Assembly (NCBI RefSeq): GCF_016429015.1
Contig: NZ_JAELTU010000054.1
Location: forward strand, 1 to 41,507
DNA length: 41,507 bases
Reading direction: 5' to 3'
Source: Rhizobium sp. ASV20
GTDB taxonomy: Bacteria; Pseudomonadota; Alphaproteobacteria; Rhizobiales; Rhizobiaceae
The translations under genes and the position numbers were made by a program. Of this stretch, positions 40,255 through 41,507 are shown one piece after another. Numbering within the stretch: position 1 is the first letter of the stretch; every line of letters starts with the position of its first letter. The notes under the pieces were generated by a model. It did no database searches and was not told the origin of the DNA. It saw nothing but the letters and a program-made list of their open reading frames with translations.

Positions 40255-41133
40255 TTACCGCGTCGGAACCGGCACTTCGCCGCGGTAGTCGTAGAAGCCG
40301 CGGCCGGATTTGCGGCCGAGCCAGCCGGCTTCGACATATTTCACCAGGAGCGGGCAGGGGCGATACTTGGAGTCCGCGAGCCCGTCATGCAGTACCTGCA
40401 TGATCGACAGGCAGGTATCGAGGCCGATGAAGTCGGCGAGCTGCAGTGGTCCCATCGGATGGTTGGCGCCGAGGCGCATGGCGGTATCGATGGCATCGAC
40501 CGTGCCGACGCCTTCATAAAGCGTGTAAATCGCTTCGTTGATCATTGGCAGCAGGATGCGGTTGACGATGAAGGCGGGGAAGTCTTCCGCGACGGTGATC
40601 GTCTTTTCCAGCGAGCTGACATATTCCTTGGCAGCCGAGAAGGTCGTTTCGTCAGTGGCGATACCGCGCACCAGTTCCACCAGCTTCATGACCGGAACCG
40701 GGTTCATGAAGTGGATGCCCATGAAGCGCTCCGGCCGATCGGTGGCGGAGGCAAGGCGGGTGATCGACAGCGACGACGTGTTGGTGGCAAGCAGCGCTTC
40801 GGGCTTCAGCACGGGGCATACCTGCGAGTAAATCTTGCGCTTGACGCTTTCATCCTCGGTCGCGGCCTCGATCGCAAGGTCGACCTGGGCGAGATCATTG
40901 AGATCGTTCGATCCGCTGATGCGGGCAAGTGCTGCCTTGCGGTCCTCGTCGCTGGTCTTGCCGGAGGTGACCTGCCGGGCAAGGTTGCCGTTAATGGTGG
41001 CAAGCCCGCTCTCGATACGGTCCTGCGACATATCGTAGATGTGGACCTTGTAGCCGGCCATGGCGGACACGTGGGCGATCCCGCAGCCCATCTGGCCCGC
41101 GCCAATAATACCGATCGTCTTCAGCGAACTCAT
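40255..41133 (-). CDS. hbdA: 3-hydroxybutyryl-CoA dehydrogenase
   Basis: This NAD(P)-dependent enzyme interconverts 3-hydroxybutyryl-CoA and acetoacetyl-CoA. The 292-residue protein has the Rossmann motif G11-A-G13-Q-M-G16, the substrate loop NTSSLSIT (118-125, S120) and the catalytic H141 in HFMNPVPVM, followed by a helical C-terminal dimerisation domain. The ATG at 41133 has GGGGAG upstream; a TTG two codons earlier is less likely. It lies downstream of etfA on the same strand, a common pairing in rhizobia, with a hairpin between them. Confidence 0.94.
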   Translation of the reverse strand: MSSLKTIGIIGAGQMGCGIAHVSAMAGYKVHIYDMSQDRIESGLATINGNLARQVTSGKTSDEDRKAALARISGSNDLNDLAQVDLAIEAATEDESVKRKIYSQVCPVLKPEALLATNTSSLSITRLASATDRPERFMGIHFMNPVPVMKLVELVRGIATDETTFSAAKEYVSSLEKTITVAEDFPAFIVNRILLPMINEAIYTLYEGVGTVDAIDTAMRLGANHPMGPLQLADFIGLDTCLSIMQVLHDGLADSKYRPCPLLVKYVEAGWLGRKSGRGFYDYRGEVPVPTR

Positions 41134-41187
41134 TGCCAACTCCCCGGCGGCGCGCTTTCTGGCGGTGCGCTATGCTCTTAACTCAAA

Positions 41188-41215
41188 TTTGCCGGGCCAT
41201 TTCTAGCCCGGCAAA
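41188..41215 (-). terminator. Hairpin between etfA and hbdA
   Basis: TTTGCCGGGC (41188-41197) pairs perfectly with GCCCGGCAAA (41206-41215) around an eight-base loop. On the minus strand it lies 66 bp after the etfA stop and is followed by TTTGAG, a short T-run. It probably terminates, or partly attenuates, the etfA transcript before hbdA. Confidence 0.55.
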
Positions 41216-41280
41216 GATTGATAGACCTATAAGAGACGATTTTCCAGTCTCTCGCAACTGCGAGAAGTCAATCAGCGCGA

Positions 41281-41507
41281 TCAAAGCGCCTTTTGCAGTT
41301 CCGGCAATGCTTCGAAGAGGTCTGCGACGAGACCATAATCGGCGATCTGGAAGATCGGGGCTTCCTCGTCCTTGTTGATGGCGACGATGACCTTACTGTC
41401 CTTCATGCCGGCGAGATGCTGGATGGCACCGGAAATGCCGCAGGCGATGTAGAGCTGCGGTGCGACCACCTTGCCCGTCTGGCCGACCTGCCAGTCGTTC
41501 GGCGCGT
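41281..41507 (-). CDS. etfA: Electron transfer flavoprotein subunit alpha, C-terminal fragment
   Basis: Only the last 75 residues are in the window; the gene continues past the right edge. The sequence VGQTGKVVAPQLYIACGISGAIQHLAGMKDS is the FAD-binding core of EtfA, and INKDEEAPIFQIADYGLVADL completes the C-terminal domain. ETF accepts electrons from acyl-CoA dehydrogenases and passes them to ETF-ubiquinone oxidoreductase. The following hbdA gene fits beta-oxidation or polyhydroxybutyrate-related metabolism. Confidence 0.96.
   Translation of the reverse strand, partial: APNDWQVGQTGKVVAPQLYIACGISGAIQHLAGMKDSKVIVAINKDEEAPIFQIADYGLVADLFEALPELQKAL

Overview
The window looks like a chromosomal segment from a member of the Rhizobiaceae (Rhizobium or a close relative). 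The evidence is high, even GC content; an aerobic cobaltochelatase pair (cobS, cobT); a CpdR-type receiver protein; a TIGR02302-family membrane protein; DUF3108, DUF2125 and DUF1989 proteins; and intergenic palindromes of types that recur in rhizobial genomes. Species cannot be fixed from sequence alone. I see no prophage, insertion sequence, CRISPR array, rRNA or tRNA, and no island of clearly foreign composition.

Layout, left to right. Positions 1-47 hold the start of a leftward amidohydrolase. Then come a penicillin-binding D,D-carboxypeptidase and a histidine-rich CobW-type GTPase (+), facing a coupled L,D-transpeptidase/TusA pair and accA (-). xerD (-) is translationally coupled to a tiny membrane protein and diverges from aroK-aroB-corC (+), whose genes overlap. 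bolA (-) diverges from a J-domain protein (+). About 305 bp later comes cobS-cobT, followed by a phytase-like esterase lipoprotein and an alpha/beta hydrolase (+). A YhhQ-type queuosine precursor transporter and rpmB (-) diverge from a DUF3108 protein and a DMT exporter (+). A secreted esterase and the gloB-cupin pair (-) are followed by a methyltransferase, hisC-tyrC and a GNAT acetyltransferase (+). DUF2125 (-) diverges from chaC (+). A probable ftsE-ftsX-ydcF-plsC unit (-) diverges from a DUF3426-like membrane protein, hpt and cpdR (+). The (-) block argH-lptM-lysA-TIGR02302 diverges from tlpA (+). The right end holds DUF1989, hbdA and the 3' part of etfA (all -).

Functional themes are cell-envelope work (D,D-carboxypeptidase, L,D-transpeptidase, ftsEX, plsC, lptM, TIGR02302), the shikimate-to-tyrosine route (aroK, aroB, hisC/tyrC), arginine and lysine synthesis, cobalamin chelation, thiol and glyoxalase chemistry (gloB, chaC, tlpA, tusA, bolA) and cell-cycle control (cpdR, ftsEX, xerD). 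Many neighbours are coupled by ATGA, TGATG or 8-bp overlaps.

This is mainly a housekeeping region and I found no obvious undescribed multi-gene system. The observations most worth checking are a structured preQ1-I-like leader that covers the ribosome binding site of the queuosine transporter, a J-domain protein with an N-terminal Cys/His cluster next to cobST, the long structured gap before cobS, and several families of intergenic palindromes.
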